Shown: positions 26,772 to 35,950 of the stretch, piece after piece | Layout: each line of letters begins with the position of its first letter | How positions within the stretch are numbered: position 1 is the first letter of the stretch | NCBI RefSeq assembly: GCF_008386695.1 | Contig: NZ_VUOC01000002.1 | Coordinates: forward strand, 1,046,481 to 1,110,480 | DNA length: 64,000 nt | Direction of reading: 5' to 3' | Origin: Chitinophaga agrisoli | GTDB taxonomy: Bacteria; Bacteroidota; Bacteroidia; Chitinophagales; Chitinophagaceae | Position numbers and translations under genes: made by a program | The notes under the pieces: generated by a model | The model's input: the letters and a program-made list of their open reading frames with translations, nothing else | Databases searched by the model: none | Told to the model about the DNA's origin: nothing

Positions 26772-26897
26772 TTACAATAAATCATCGTGTTTACTCCACT
26801 TCCGGCAATTGCGGTTAATAACGGAGATACACGCCACGATGAAAGCCACGAGTGCAACAATTACAAGAAAGAAGAAAATAAGTGTCAACTTTATCAT
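26772..26897 (-). CDS. Short single-pass membrane protein
   Basis: A 41-residue reading frame, MIKLTLIFFFLVIVALVAFI followed by VACISVINRN and a basic, polar tail ending in HDDLL. The one hydrophobic helix with positive C-terminal flank is the pattern of small membrane proteins. It lies between the alpha/beta hydrolase and nucleotidyltransferase genes, in the same direction. No family is recognised, and expression is unproven. The other 26693-26956 bases show nothing else. Confidence 0.5.
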   Translation of the reverse strand: MIKLTLIFFFLVIVALVAFIVACISVINRNCRKWSKHDDLL

Positions 26898-26956
26898 AGG
26901 TCCGGTTTATTCCGGGGCAAAGGTCTGTATTTTCTTTGAATTTTTATAGTGCCGGG

Positions 26957-28405
26957 CTAATAGGCGATCACGCCTTCCTGTTGCGGGATCACCGGTTGAA
27001 AGGGATTGTCCAGGAAGGCGCGTACCATCGTATCCATCTCCCGGCCGCCCAATACCATATGGGACCCATTAGTAAACAACAGGCGCTGGCTGTTGGGCAT
27101 GTAATGATGGATCCTGTCAATATAAAGAGGGCGGCAAGCGGGGTCCATCTCACCATCTGCCAGCAGGGCCGGTTTATTGGAATAAAAGGGCTGTTTAGTC
27201 TTTGGATTGATGGGCGGTACTTTCCAGCAATCGCAGATCTGGCGGTGCACATCGTTGATGTGATACCCTTCCATATACGGGTATACATTGTATACCTGAC
27301 GCAGGATGGATTCGTCATGATAGGCTGTCTGATCGGCACAGTAAACAGAGATGCGCATACCGGAGGCAAAACCGCCGTTGTTGAAAATACCATCCAGCAC
27401 ATCTTTCATGTATACGGCGTGATGGCCTTTGATCATCTCTGTAATGATATAGGGCACTTCTTTGATCCTGGAATAATCAGACATGGTATTTACCAGTACA
27501 TTCAGCAGCTCGTTGCGGGTATATGCCACCTGTAAGGTATCGGTCGTACCCTTTTCCAGGTAAGGGATGTAGAAGGTTTTGTTACCAATAGCTGTAAAGT
27601 AATCCCGGAAACGCTGCCGGAGGTTGCCGTACAGTGTTTTATCCACAGAATCTTTTTCGCAGCGGCGGAACATGATCGTCAGCGCTTCGTTGAAGTTGGC
27701 TGGTTCATCTTCATCAATAGGAACAAAAGCAGGCAGGGGCGAGTCCAGGACCAGCGATCGTACCCGGGCGGGATCATGCTGTAGTACGGCCAGCATAAGG
27801 CCACCGCTATAAGAGCCGCCCAGCAGGTTTACGGAGTCGATATTCAGGGTGATGAGCAGGTCATCGATATCAGCTACTGTTTCATCTGTATTATAACCAG
27901 AAAGGTCGATCCCCTTTGCTTCGAGGGCCTTTTTAGAACGTTGCACTCCCACCAGGATCATGCTGTCTTTATCCAGGTTTTTGCGATAGGATTCCTGTAT
28001 GGCCTGCACGATATCATCTGTCCACAGCCTGGGCTGCGCAAAATAGGTACCGCGCTGTTCAAAGGCGATACAGTCCCGGTCTTTAATGATCGCATGCCGG
28101 GCCGCGCCACGCGCCCATCTAAGGGAGCTGCCGCCGGGGCCACCAGCGGTATATAAAATGGGGTCTTTCCGTTTATGGGGATTAGGGCTCAACGCAACAA
28201 TAAAAGGCAGTTTGATGGTCTTTCCGTTGCGCTTCTTCCTGTTTTCCGGCACTATGAGGTAGCCGCAGCGTGTTTTGATGGTACTATCTACCTCAACAGG
28301 GCATTTACAGGGCTCTATTACTGGCTTATAATGCTTTTGTTGTGCACGGATATTTGTTAAACATGTGAACATGCTTAACAGGATCATTAACCAGCCTTTT
28401 TTCAT
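26957..28405 (-). CDS. Secreted alpha/beta hydrolase (tripeptidyl-aminopeptidase type)
   Basis: Alpha/beta-hydrolase of about 480 residues related to SlpD/Tap proteases. The start at 28405 gives a clean signal peptide (MKKGWLMILLSMFTCLTNIRA); an ATG 18 bp upstream is in frame. The oxyanion region is YTAGGPGGSS, the acidic/aromatic FEQRGTYFAQP follows, the nucleophile elbow is LLGGSYSGGL, and the catalytic Asp/His are near LLADGEMDPACR and FTNGSHMVLGG. The C-terminal TAP-like part is intact. Relatives release N-terminal peptides or hydrolyse prolyl bonds. Four cysteines near the N-terminus (CKC and RCG) could form disulfides. Confidence 0.87.
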   Translation of the reverse strand: MKKGWLMILLSMFTCLTNIRAQQKHYKPVIEPCKCPVEVDSTIKTRCGYLIVPENRKKRNGKTIKLPFIVALSPNPHKRKDPILYTAGGPGGSSLRWARGAARHAIIKDRDCIAFEQRGTYFAQPRLWTDDIVQAIQESYRKNLDKDSMILVGVQRSKKALEAKGIDLSGYNTDETVADIDDLLITLNIDSVNLLGGSYSGGLMLAVLQHDPARVRSLVLDSPLPAFVPIDEDEPANFNEALTIMFRRCEKDSVDKTLYGNLRQRFRDYFTAIGNKTFYIPYLEKGTTDTLQVAYTRNELLNVLVNTMSDYSRIKEVPYIITEMIKGHHAVYMKDVLDGIFNNGGFASGMRISVYCADQTAYHDESILRQVYNVYPYMEGYHINDVHRQICDCWKVPPINPKTKQPFYSNKPALLADGEMDPACRPLYIDRIHHYMPNSQRLLFTNGSHMVLGGREMDTMVRAFLDNPFQPVIPQQEGVIAY

Positions 28406-28468
28406 GTGAATCATTTGAGGCAAAGCTATCGAGGTTGCTGCAATAAAACCAGGTAAAAAACGGACAAT

Positions 28469-29278
28469 CTACGGCTTAGGCGCCGGTAGCCGCCGGCCGG
28501 TAAATTGTTGCATCTCCTTATAAAAATGGCTCATATCATAGTAGCCGAAATCTGTAGGCGAGAATGTTTTCCTGCCGGCTATGTAGGCGGTTAATGCCGT
28601 CCGTGCCCGCACAATGGAGAAGTAATGTTTAGGGCCGATGCCTACTACCTGGTGAAAATAACGGTTGATGGTCCTGGAGCTGGTGAACAGGCGGGCGGAT
28701 AGCTCATTTACGTTATACTGCAGCCCGCCGGCCCCGTAACAGGCCATGGTATCCTTTACAAAGCGAATGTAATGATCCCGTTGTTTTTTGCGATGAAACT
28801 GCGCCAGGAAGTAATCCTGCAGATGGTACATCCGGTCTTCAAAACCATGCAGTTGTCTTAGCTGTTGTAAAAGCCGCACCGGCAGTACCTGCTGCAAGGG
28901 AATCAGCTGGTCTTTCATTTTTGATTGATCAATGCCGAATATCGCCTCTAATCCACCGGGAAAAAACTTGATACTGAAAATATGGTCTGCGGGCTGATTA
29001 AAGCGCTCCACTGTACTATCGCGGATAATGAGCACATCCTCTCCGGGTTGGATAAGATATTGCTGATCACCCATCGTGAGGTGATAGGGAGCGCCCAGGT
29101 TGAACCAGAAAGTGGGCGTCCAGCTGGGGAACATCTTTACGGTAAAATGGTCGCGTCCTATATGGGCCAGGGTAGCTTCGGTGGAGGATTCTGAAAAGAA
29201 CTCAATATAGTCCGCCAGCTCCTCGCAGGGAGGGCTGAAGTGGTATATTTTGCGGATGTTATCGAAGATCTCGATCAT
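28469..29278 (-). CDS. AraC family transcriptional regulator
   Basis: A 269-residue regulator with a cupin-like N-terminal ligand domain (KMFPSWTPTFWFNLGAPY, IQPGEDVLIIRDS) and a C-terminal pair of helix-turn-helices. The second HTH is seen in NVNELSARLFTSSRTINRYF and the closing FGYYDMSHFYKEMQQFTG. The position just upstream of and in the same direction as the alpha/beta hydrolase (a 63-bp gap) suggests that it may regulate that gene or the TonB-dependent receptor on its other side; neither is shown. Confidence 0.88.
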   Translation of the reverse strand: MIEIFDNIRKIYHFSPPCEELADYIEFFSESSTEATLAHIGRDHFTVKMFPSWTPTFWFNLGAPYHLTMGDQQYLIQPGEDVLIIRDSTVERFNQPADHIFSIKFFPGGLEAIFGIDQSKMKDQLIPLQQVLPVRLLQQLRQLHGFEDRMYHLQDYFLAQFHRKKQRDHYIRFVKDTMACYGAGGLQYNVNELSARLFTSSRTINRYFHQVVGIGPKHYFSIVRARTALTAYIAGRKTFSPTDFGYYDMSHFYKEMQQFTGRRLPAPKP

Positions 29279-29328
29279 GAATATGCCAATCAGCCTGTAA
29301 TATATAAAAGATAACGGTTCCCTGCCTG

Positions 29329-31794
29329 TTATTGCGTTTGTACCCGTCCTTTTTCGTCTTCTGCGCCGGTATCCCGGTTGCGTTTGCCTTTGAGCTTGTC
29401 ATTACCAAACGTGCGGGTATAAGTCAGTTTTACGGTCCTTCCAAAAAACCGCAGGTAGGTCCTGGTACGCAGGTTGAGCTCCGGGAGATTGGTTTCCGGT
29501 CTGAACACTAATGTTTTCAACAGGTTGGCGCCATTTAATACAAATGAGCCTTTATTACGCGGCAGGGTCTTTTTAATCCCAATATCCAGTGTTCCAAACG
29601 GCTTGGTGACGGAGATGCCGTTTAAGTTCCGGGACTGATAAAAAGCAGACGCTTCCACAGAAAAGCCTTTGGGCAATTTGAATTTCTGTACTGTGTTGAT
29701 GTTTAGATTACCATGTTGCAGACGTACGCTTTCTCCCTGGTAGATACCATTCGTCTGGCGGCCCAGGGCGGTCAGGTTCCATTGCATGCTCCACCATTTG
29801 TTCACATCTACCGGGGCAGACACTACCAATGCGATCACTCTTGCATTGACCAGGTTCTCCGGGTACAACACCAGGAAATTGGTAACCGAATCTATATGCG
29901 GCTGGAAGTTGGTGATGGCGTCATCATCCTGCGTAAAGGACAGGGAGAATAAGAATTTTTTGAAGGTGTAATCGACCTTCACCATATTCGAGATGGCGGG
30001 TTGTAAAGAAGGGTTACCTGTTATTAAGGTATTAGGGCTTCCGTAATAGGTGAATGGGGCCAGGGCATTGAATGGCGGACGGGTGATCCTGCGGGTGTAA
30101 GATACATTCACTGTATTATCCTCATTTATTTTGCGTGATATGAAGAGCGTAGGAAAAAGATTCCCGTATTTGCGGTCTACAATATCCTTTACCTCCACGG
30201 TGCCCAGGTTAGAGGTAGTGTATTCATAGCGGAGGCCTGCTTTAATGGTCGTTTTCTTGTCCACCGTAATATTAAAGGAGGCATAGGCAGCGCCATACTT
30301 CTCATCGAGACTGTAGAGCGCAGATGCTGTTGGATCTTTTGTCCAGGTGTTTTGCTGTAATCTTTCAAACGAGATATCATTTGTAAAAGTGGACTTGGTA
30401 CCTTTAAGGCCGGCTTCCAGTTGCACGTTCTTCCCCAACGTTGTTGCATAATCAGCTGCGGCTACCCATAGGGTAATAGGCGTTAATTTTCCGCTCCTGG
30501 TATCTTCCTCAAACAGGAAATTGCCTGCGCCGTCGTAATAGGAGTTGAAGTACTCTACCGGTTGATTGTTGGAATAACGGATATAATCCAGGTTAAGGGT
30601 CAACTTTTCATCCTTTGTGAAGTTATGTTGCAGGTTGATATTGCCGCTATAATTCTTCCACCTGTTCTTTTCATTATTGCGGATGCTGATCAATGTATCC
30701 AGCTGATCGTCTGTGGTGATAGTATTCGTGTTAAGGGCATTCATCGCGTATTTGTTGTAGTAGCCGGTCAGCAAGCCGCCCAGAACAGTGCGGCTGCTCA
30801 ACTGGTAATCCAACCCTACCCTGCCATTGCCATTGGTGACGGTGGCGTGCCTGTCTGTATTGGCAAATATTTTGGTGATCTCATCCCCGTTGCTGATCTC
30901 GCGGTAGGAATAGATGTAAGGGGTGGTCCTGACCTCTGAAAAAGACAGATCGCCAAATACATTGATCTTACCGCTGCGATGATTCAAGACCACGGTAGCC
31001 GCATCTACCACTCCCTGTCCGTACCCCAGCGTGGCTGAATAAGAGCCATTGGTACCATAGTTCTCACTGTTCTTTAATATGATATTGATGTAACCGGCAT
31101 TACCCTCCGCATCGAAATTTGCGGGCGGCGTGGTGATAAGCTCTATCTTCTCAATATTACCCGCGTTCATACCTGCCAGCATTTGAACGGCGGCGGCAAC
31201 GGGCATGTAACTGATCTTGCCGTTCATCATCAGCACTACCCCATCTTTTCCGTTCATGGAAACGGCATTATTCTGACGGTCTACCGTCACACCCGGCGAA
31301 CGTTCCAATACATCCAATGCAGTATTGCCGGCAGCGGTGATGCTATTTTCCACGTTAATGACCAGGCGGTCTATCTTCTGCTCAAATACCGGCTTGCGGG
31401 AGGTGACGGTGACGGCGCCCAGTTGCACCGCGGTCTCCGCCAGGATCAGTTTTTCCAGGCGTACCTGCTGCCCGCCATTGATCGTAAAAGAAGGGGTATA
31501 GACCTGTTTAAAGCCCGTAAAAGTGGACATGACAAGATAACGGCCTTCTGCAATATTCTCGAACTGGTATTCGCCGGAGGCAGGCAATACCAGGCCTTTT
31601 ACCAGGGAAGAGTCTGTGGACCGCAATAGCAGCACATTGGCATTGGCTATGCCATGATCATTTTTATCTACGACCTTGCCATGCACCCTTGATTGTGCCT
31701 GGCAGATGGTTTTGCCCAGCATAAAAAAAGAGATGGTAAATACCAGCATGTATCCCAGTGCACGTTTTTGCTTATGGCATGCGGAAACCTGCAT
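29329..31794 (-). CDS. TonB-dependent receptor with carboxypeptidase-regulatory-like domain
   Basis: Outer-membrane receptor of 821 residues. The N-terminus has a signal helix (LVFTISFFMLGKTICQAQ), then a regulatory-like beta-sandwich (GKVVDKNDHGIANANVLLL), a plug domain (LDVLERSPGVTVDRQNNAVS), and a long beta-barrel of the Omp_b-brl_3 type with many aromatic strand ends. It has no adjacent SusD gene, so it is probably not a classical glycan SusC. A promoter lies at 31998-32030, leaving an untranslated leader of about 200 nt. The substrate could be a siderophore or peptide; this is open. Confidence 0.9.
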   Translation of the reverse strand: MQVSACHKQKRALGYMLVFTISFFMLGKTICQAQSRVHGKVVDKNDHGIANANVLLLRSTDSSLVKGLVLPASGEYQFENIAEGRYLVMSTFTGFKQVYTPSFTINGGQQVRLEKLILAETAVQLGAVTVTSRKPVFEQKIDRLVINVENSITAAGNTALDVLERSPGVTVDRQNNAVSMNGKDGVVLMMNGKISYMPVAAAVQMLAGMNAGNIEKIELITTPPANFDAEGNAGYINIILKNSENYGTNGSYSATLGYGQGVVDAATVVLNHRSGKINVFGDLSFSEVRTTPYIYSYREISNGDEITKIFANTDRHATVTNGNGRVGLDYQLSSRTVLGGLLTGYYNKYAMNALNTNTITTDDQLDTLISIRNNEKNRWKNYSGNINLQHNFTKDEKLTLNLDYIRYSNNQPVEYFNSYYDGAGNFLFEEDTRSGKLTPITLWVAAADYATTLGKNVQLEAGLKGTKSTFTNDISFERLQQNTWTKDPTASALYSLDEKYGAAYASFNITVDKKTTIKAGLRYEYTTSNLGTVEVKDIVDRKYGNLFPTLFISRKINEDNTVNVSYTRRITRPPFNALAPFTYYGSPNTLITGNPSLQPAISNMVKVDYTFKKFLFSLSFTQDDDAITNFQPHIDSVTNFLVLYPENLVNARVIALVVSAPVDVNKWWSMQWNLTALGRQTNGIYQGESVRLQHGNLNINTVQKFKLPKGFSVEASAFYQSRNLNGISVTKPFGTLDIGIKKTLPRNKGSFVLNGANLLKTLVFRPETNLPELNLRTRTYLRFFGRTVKLTYTRTFGNDKLKGKRNRDTGAEDEKGRVQTQ

Positions 31795-31997
31795 TGTTAT
31801 TATTTAACGGATTGTTTTTGGGGAACCTGATAGAAATGGCGTATCCGGCCGCTCTTTTTAGCATGTCCGTTCTTACTGCAGTACCTGTAGGTCTAAATCA
31901 TTGTGTAATTCTCCTGGGGTTTGACTATAGCTGTAGTTTTTCTGCTGCCCGTCACATGAACCTACTCTAAGTTTGGCTAAAGGAAAGAAAACCTTAA

Positions 31998-32030
31998 CAA
32001 AGGTATCTTAATAAAAATCAATCTGCCAAA
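31998..32030 (-). promoter_or_regulatory. Bacteroidetes-type promoter of the TonB-dependent receptor
   Basis: On the minus strand TTTG (32027-32030) and TACCTTTG (31998-32005) are separated by 21 bp. The rest of 31795-32120 has only a weak 5-bp hairpin (32061-32073) and no gene. Confidence 0.65.
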
Positions 32031-32120
32031 TTTAAAATTCGCTGACGGCGGCCTATACCGGGGGCAGAGCCCCTGAGCGCCTGCATCAAATCCGGGTTTT
32101 ACTGGTGATGGTATGTTGTG

Positions 32121-32450
32121 TTAAGCGTGCATTTCAGCAGGCTCTTCTTCGTGCATGGCTTTATCAAACAGCGCCAAGCCTTCCCGCAGATCATCCGCAT
32201 TCATGACGGGGCACATCTCCACTTTGGCGTTCAACTCCAGGAAGAAAGGCTCCGAAATAGAAGGGATCATGGCGGGGTCCTTAAGATCAAACACCATTAA
32301 ACAGGCCCTGCAACCGTCGATGGGGAGGAAATAGCTCGCTTCCGGCTGGAGCCGGTCCATGGTAGCTTTCATGATGCGGGCAAGTGACCCGTTCTTAATG
32401 GCATTGTTCCCTGCCATTACATCCATGGTAACTCTTAAGAGTGTGCGCAT
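32121..32450 (-). CDS. Small ferredoxin-fold-like protein of unknown function
   Basis: A protein of 109 residues from the ATG at 32450 (MRTLLRVTMDVMAGNNAIKN); an upstream ATG adds eight residues. It shows the conserved pattern AGNxAIKxGSLxxIM, then ASYFLPIDGCRACLMVFDLK and DPAMIPSISEPFF, ending in MCPVMNADDLREGL. This is a recurring small-protein family in Bacteroidetes and Actinobacteria, probably a dimeric alpha/beta-barrel fold, without a known activity. It is separated from its neighbours and seems monocistronic. Confidence 0.78.
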   Translation of the reverse strand: MRTLLRVTMDVMAGNNAIKNGSLARIMKATMDRLQPEASYFLPIDGCRACLMVFDLKDPAMIPSISEPFFLELNAKVEMCPVMNADDLREGLALFDKAMHEEEPAEMHA

Positions 32451-32529
32451 GTTTTGAGGTTTTAGTTGGAACAAAGTTGAAGCTTTTTCCCGGCGCGAAA
32501 TGTTATTGAAATGTTGTTGCAGAACGGTA

Positions 32530-33015
32530 TCAGCGGATGATGGTCATGGGCGCCAGCTCAATATCTTCCAGCAGTTCTCCATGGCTTAAGAGGTGATTAA
32601 TGGCATGCAGCTCTGCACTGCGTGCGCAGACCCTTTTTATGACGTTCTCCCGCGGGGCGGCCTGGAAATAACTTTGGGTAACCGCCCAGATAAGCTGATA
32701 GTTTTTTGTTTCACTGTATTTCCGTTCGATCTGTGTTCCGTGGATGGTCTCTATATAGTCATCGCGCCAGTTATAATCCGGCATCCAGCGCCGTACAAAG
32801 GCAATGGGGAGGAAGAGGAGGATCTCCGGCGCATCGGTTTCGCTGATGCCGTTGTCGCGGAATAACCGGAGGATCTCTTCATCAGTGGAGAGATGTTCAC
32901 TTTCTCCCAGGAGGACGATGGCTTTCAGCACTTCACGGGCGAAGCTGGCGGAAGTAGCAGCTTCCGGTTGCGGTGGTGCGGCTGGTTTGGAGAAGAGTGA
33001 TCTGAAGAATTTCAT
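32530..33015 (-). CDS. Uncharacterised 161-residue cytosolic protein
   Basis: No signal peptide or known motif. After a short Pro/Ala linker (SKPAAPPQPEAATS) the protein is mostly helical, with an acidic segment (ESEHLSTDEEILRLF) and an aromatic-rich centre (RRWMPDYNWRDDYIETIHG). It is divergent from the ubiquitin-like gene at 33139 across an AT-rich 123-bp spacer, so it may be co-regulated with that operon; that link is only positional. I do not recognise a family. Confidence 0.65.
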   Translation of the reverse strand: MKFFRSLFSKPAAPPQPEAATSASFAREVLKAIVLLGESEHLSTDEEILRLFRDNGISETDAPEILLFLPIAFVRRWMPDYNWRDDYIETIHGTQIERKYSETKNYQLIWAVTQSYFQAAPRENVIKRVCARSAELHAINHLLSHGELLEDIELAPMTIIR

Positions 33016-33138
33016 ATGTGCAATGGCTGTTGTGCTAATCTATAAGGCATAAATATATATCATTATTGTACGGCTATTGAAAATTATATTTAAATTAAAA
33101 TTTATATTTATAATTACAGTATAAATGTATGCCGACCT

Positions 33139-33528
33139 ATGAAAATTCTCATCAGGGACAAGAGCCTTACCGGCAAAGTGGCCCAGGAATTTGAGCTGGA
33201 ACTGGAGGCTTCCACTATCACTGTGCGGGAGCTGATCCGCAGCCGGGTACACCAGGAAGTAAACATATTTAACAGTAACCGTTCCGTACCCTATATGGGG
33301 CTGGTAGAACCAGGTGCGAAAGAACTGTTGTTAAACCCTGCCCGCTCAAACGGTCTGCGGCAGCAGGATCCCGTTAAGCAGGCGGAGATTGCGCTGAAAG
33401 CGTTTGATAACAATGGCTTCCTGCTGCTGGTGGATAATAAGCAATGTACGGATCTTAATGACGAAATTAACCTGCAACCGGATACTACTATTTCCTTTAT
33501 CAAACTCACACCTTTAGTAGGAGGATAA
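33139..33528 (+). CDS. MoaD/ThiS-like beta-grasp protein with C-terminal Gly-Gly
   Basis: A 129-residue protein with the beta-grasp layout: strands MKILIRDKSL and AQEFELELE, a helix TVRELIRSRVHQEVN, an insert of about 40 residues, then GFLLLVDNKQCTDLNDEI and the final strand TTISFIKLTPLVGG. The last part mirrors MoaD/ThiS, where the LVNxxxxxxDxxLxxGDxVxFxPPVxGG ending exposes a Gly-Gly that is adenylated and thiolated or conjugated. The insert makes it longer than the 80-90 residues of MoaD. It is the first gene of an operon with a DUF4132 protein (10-bp gap) and a nucleotidyltransferase. No E1-like, JAB or E2 gene is nearby. Fold and function are inference from sequence. Confidence 0.75.
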   Translation: MKILIRDKSLTGKVAQEFELELEASTITVRELIRSRVHQEVNIFNSNRSVPYMGLVEPGAKELLLNPARSNGLRQQDPVKQAEIALKAFDNNGFLLLVDNKQCTDLNDEINLQPDTTISFIKLTPLVGG

Positions 33529-33538
33529 AATTCATATC

Positions 33539-35539
33539 ATGCGATCTTTAAAAGGATTAACCGTGCCGCCAGGCAGCGAATGGGAGGAACTGTTTACGCT
33601 TTTCCTCGCATTAGATAACCATAATATTATGCCGGATAATGAATGGTATCAGGCAGCGCTTGAAAAAATATCCGCCATTGGTAAGGAGGTATATATTGAC
33701 CATGTGGTAAAATGGGCCAGCAACAAGATGGATGACCACGAAGCTTACAAAGGTCGGATGGATGAATATTGGAACAAACGTTTTGCAGAAAAGCATACCG
33801 GGACTATGGGAAGCTCGTTGGAAACTGCCCTGCAGCAACAAGCCACTACGCCTGACTGGGTGAACCAGGTATTTAAGCTGGATTATACTTATGACCACAA
33901 TGTAAACCCACTGTATACCAATAGCGGTTACTATTTTTATTATACGCTGAGCGGACGCCTGCTACGTGGCATATTGCATACAGCCGCCCTTTTTCCTGAT
34001 ACGGAACTGATGACGATGGTGGATGCCTTTAGCCGCAGTCATCTTCACGAGTGTATGGACGTTATCCATATATACACCAGGACGCTGCCAGCGGATATCA
34101 CACTGGCCCGCATATTACGGATACAGGGCAAGATAAAAGATAAGCCCCTGCTCAAGAAAATAGAAGCGGTGATCACTAAGCTTGGCAAGTCGATGAACAT
34201 GAGCAGCGACCAAATGAAGGAGGCTATGGTGCCCGACTTTGGACTGGATCCCCAACATCGCATACTGTTAAGCACGGGTGGTTATTCAGTTGGGCTTGAC
34301 CTGCTGCAACACAAGCCTGCGGACATCGTCTGGTGGGAAAATGGGCAGAAACTGGCAAAGCCGCCCACCAGCGCAAAGAAGGAAGCGGATGCTGTACTAA
34401 AAAAGCTAAAGGCGGACGGGAAGGTGCTGTCTGAACAGCTTAACATCCACAGAAACAGGATAGAGAACGTTTACCGCCAGCCACAAAGCTGGGTATTTAC
34501 AGCCTGGTTGCCGCTGTATATAACACATCCTCTTATAGGCGCATTAGGGAAACGACTGATCTGGCAGTTCAGCAAACAGGAAATGCAGTATGCTGCCATC
34601 TGGACAGCACAGGGTTTCCGCACGGCATCCGGCGAAATACTCAACTGGATGGATGAGGAGACCACCGTGGAACTATGGCATCCCATCCTTGCAGACGCCG
34701 CTCATGTATTACAATGGCGTACCTACTTTACCAATAACGAGATACAGCAACCTTTTAAACAGGCTTTCCGTGAGGTATACCTGATCACAGATGCGGAAGA
34801 GACCACCGGTACCTATTCCAACCGCTTTGCCAGCCATATCCTTTACAAAGACCAGTTTGCAGCACTCTGTAAGGTAAGGGGATGGACACCCAGCGATATG
34901 GAATATACAGGCCCCAATATCAAATTACCAGCATGGGAAATGCAGGCCAATTTTTCCACCAGGGGCATATACCTTGGCGCAGAGAGCAAAGTACGCGGGT
35001 CTGCCCATGTTACTACCGATACGGTGATGTTCCTGCGTAAGAAAAAGATCATCTCCCTTAGCGAGGTACCTCCCATCGTGTTCTCTGAGGTTATGCGTGA
35101 TATTGATCTTTATGTTGGCGTTACCAGTATAGGCAATGATCCCACCTGGCATGACAGGAGCGAGGAAGAAGGCGGCAGGTACTGGCGTAACTATGCCTTT
35201 GGCGACTTATCCGTAACGGCAAAGATCAGGGAGGAGGCGCTGCGGAACCTGGTACCCAGGCTACCTATTGCAGACAAATGCCGTTTTGAAGGAAAATTCC
35301 TGGTAGTAGATGGTTCTTTCACTACCTATAAGATACATATGGGCAGCGGAAATATCCTCATGGCGCCCAATGATAGCTATCTCTGTATTGTGCCGGACGG
35401 AAAGGGTTTTGCCAATAAGGTATTCCTCCCGTTTGAGGGCGATAGCACCTTGTCTATTATCGTCAGCAAAGCCATACTGCTTGCCAATGACAAAAAGATC
35501 ACGGACTCAACTATTCTTCGCCAGATAAAAAGAAACTGA
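33539..35539 (+). CDS. DUF4132 domain-containing protein
   Basis: A 666-residue protein with helical N-terminal repeats (1-300), a central segment with WWENGQKLAKPPTSAKKEAD, and a C-terminal DUF4132 core. Recognisable core blocks are FREVYLITDAEETTGTYSNR, MRDIDLYVGVTSIGNDPTWH, RYWRNYAFGDLSVTAKIREE, and the almost invariant TYKIHMGSGNILMAPNDSYL. The family includes E. coli YehI/MolR, whose biochemistry is not settled. The gene stops at TGA, overlapping the ATG of the nucleotidyltransferase (TGATG), which suggests translational coupling. It probably needs the two small partners for its role. Confidence 0.9.
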   Translation: MRSLKGLTVPPGSEWEELFTLFLALDNHNIMPDNEWYQAALEKISAIGKEVYIDHVVKWASNKMDDHEAYKGRMDEYWNKRFAEKHTGTMGSSLETALQQQATTPDWVNQVFKLDYTYDHNVNPLYTNSGYYFYYTLSGRLLRGILHTAALFPDTELMTMVDAFSRSHLHECMDVIHIYTRTLPADITLARILRIQGKIKDKPLLKKIEAVITKLGKSMNMSSDQMKEAMVPDFGLDPQHRILLSTGGYSVGLDLLQHKPADIVWWENGQKLAKPPTSAKKEADAVLKKLKADGKVLSEQLNIHRNRIENVYRQPQSWVFTAWLPLYITHPLIGALGKRLIWQFSKQEMQYAAIWTAQGFRTASGEILNWMDEETTVELWHPILADAAHVLQWRTYFTNNEIQQPFKQAFREVYLITDAEETTGTYSNRFASHILYKDQFAALCKVRGWTPSDMEYTGPNIKLPAWEMQANFSTRGIYLGAESKVRGSAHVTTDTVMFLRKKKIISLSEVPPIVFSEVMRDIDLYVGVTSIGNDPTWHDRSEEEGGRYWRNYAFGDLSVTAKIREEALRNLVPRLPIADKCRFEGKFLVVDGSFTTYKIHMGSGNILMAPNDSYLCIVPDGKGFANKVFLPFEGDSTLSIIVSKAILLANDKKITDSTILRQIKRN

Positions 35540-35853
35540 TGCATCCTTATCTTTCAGACAGGCTGCCCGCTATCCGGGAAGCCTGTCTGCAGCACCGGGT
35601 GAAAACGCTGTATGTTTTCGGGTCTGTTATTGACGGCCGCTTTCGACCGGGGGAAAGTGATATAGATATGTGGATACAACTAAAGCGGATGGGCAAAGTG
35701 GAGCAGGCCCGTACCCTGATGCAGGTATGGCTTTTGCTTCAGCAGATCCTGTCCTGTGAGGTAGATCTGCTACCCAAAAACAGTATCCGCGGCGTTCATT
35801 TTAAACGGTACCTGGAACTTTACCAGGTAAAGATCTTTGACAGCGGGGCATAA
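35539..35853 (+). CDS. Minimal MNT-type nucleotidyltransferase
   Basis: A 104-residue protein of the minimal nucleotidyltransferase group. The catalytic block is YVFGSVIDGRFRPG followed by ESDIDMWIQL, giving GSxxxG and the D-x-D, and the third acidic residue lies in SCEVDLLPKN. MNT proteins usually pair with a HEPN partner as antitoxin by AMP transfer, but no HEPN-type gene adjoins this one. Instead it is coupled to DUF4132 by a 1-base stop/start overlap. The terminator at 35841 begins inside its last codons. Confidence 0.85.
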   Translation: MHPYLSDRLPAIREACLQHRVKTLYVFGSVIDGRFRPGESDIDMWIQLKRMGKVEQARTLMQVWLLLQQILSCEVDLLPKNSIRGVHFKRYLELYQVKIFDSGA

Positions 35854-35873
35854 TTGCTCCGCTGTTTTATTTT
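35841..35873 (+). terminator. Intrinsic terminator of the beta-grasp/DUF4132/MNT operon
   Basis: Stem CAGCGGGGCA-TAAT-TGCTCCGCTG (one mismatch) followed by TTTTATTTT. The left arm lies in the last codons of the nucleotidyltransferase, and the loop carries its TAA stop. Confidence 0.85.
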
Positions 35874-35950
35874 CTAAAGTTTTGATAGCCAATCTGGGGA
35901 AATTTATTATTTTCCGGAACATCTGATCATCTAACGGGAAAAAGAGTGAT

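Noticed and set aside
31795-32120. Riboswitch in the TonB-receptor leader (such as cobalamin)
   Set aside because: The leader is long enough, but I could not find the B12-box or other conserved aptamer blocks.
35539-35853. MNT-HEPN toxin-antitoxin pair
   Set aside because: Only the nucleotidyltransferase half is present; the following gene is a GH127 enzyme and no HEPN-like RxxxxH protein adjoins it.
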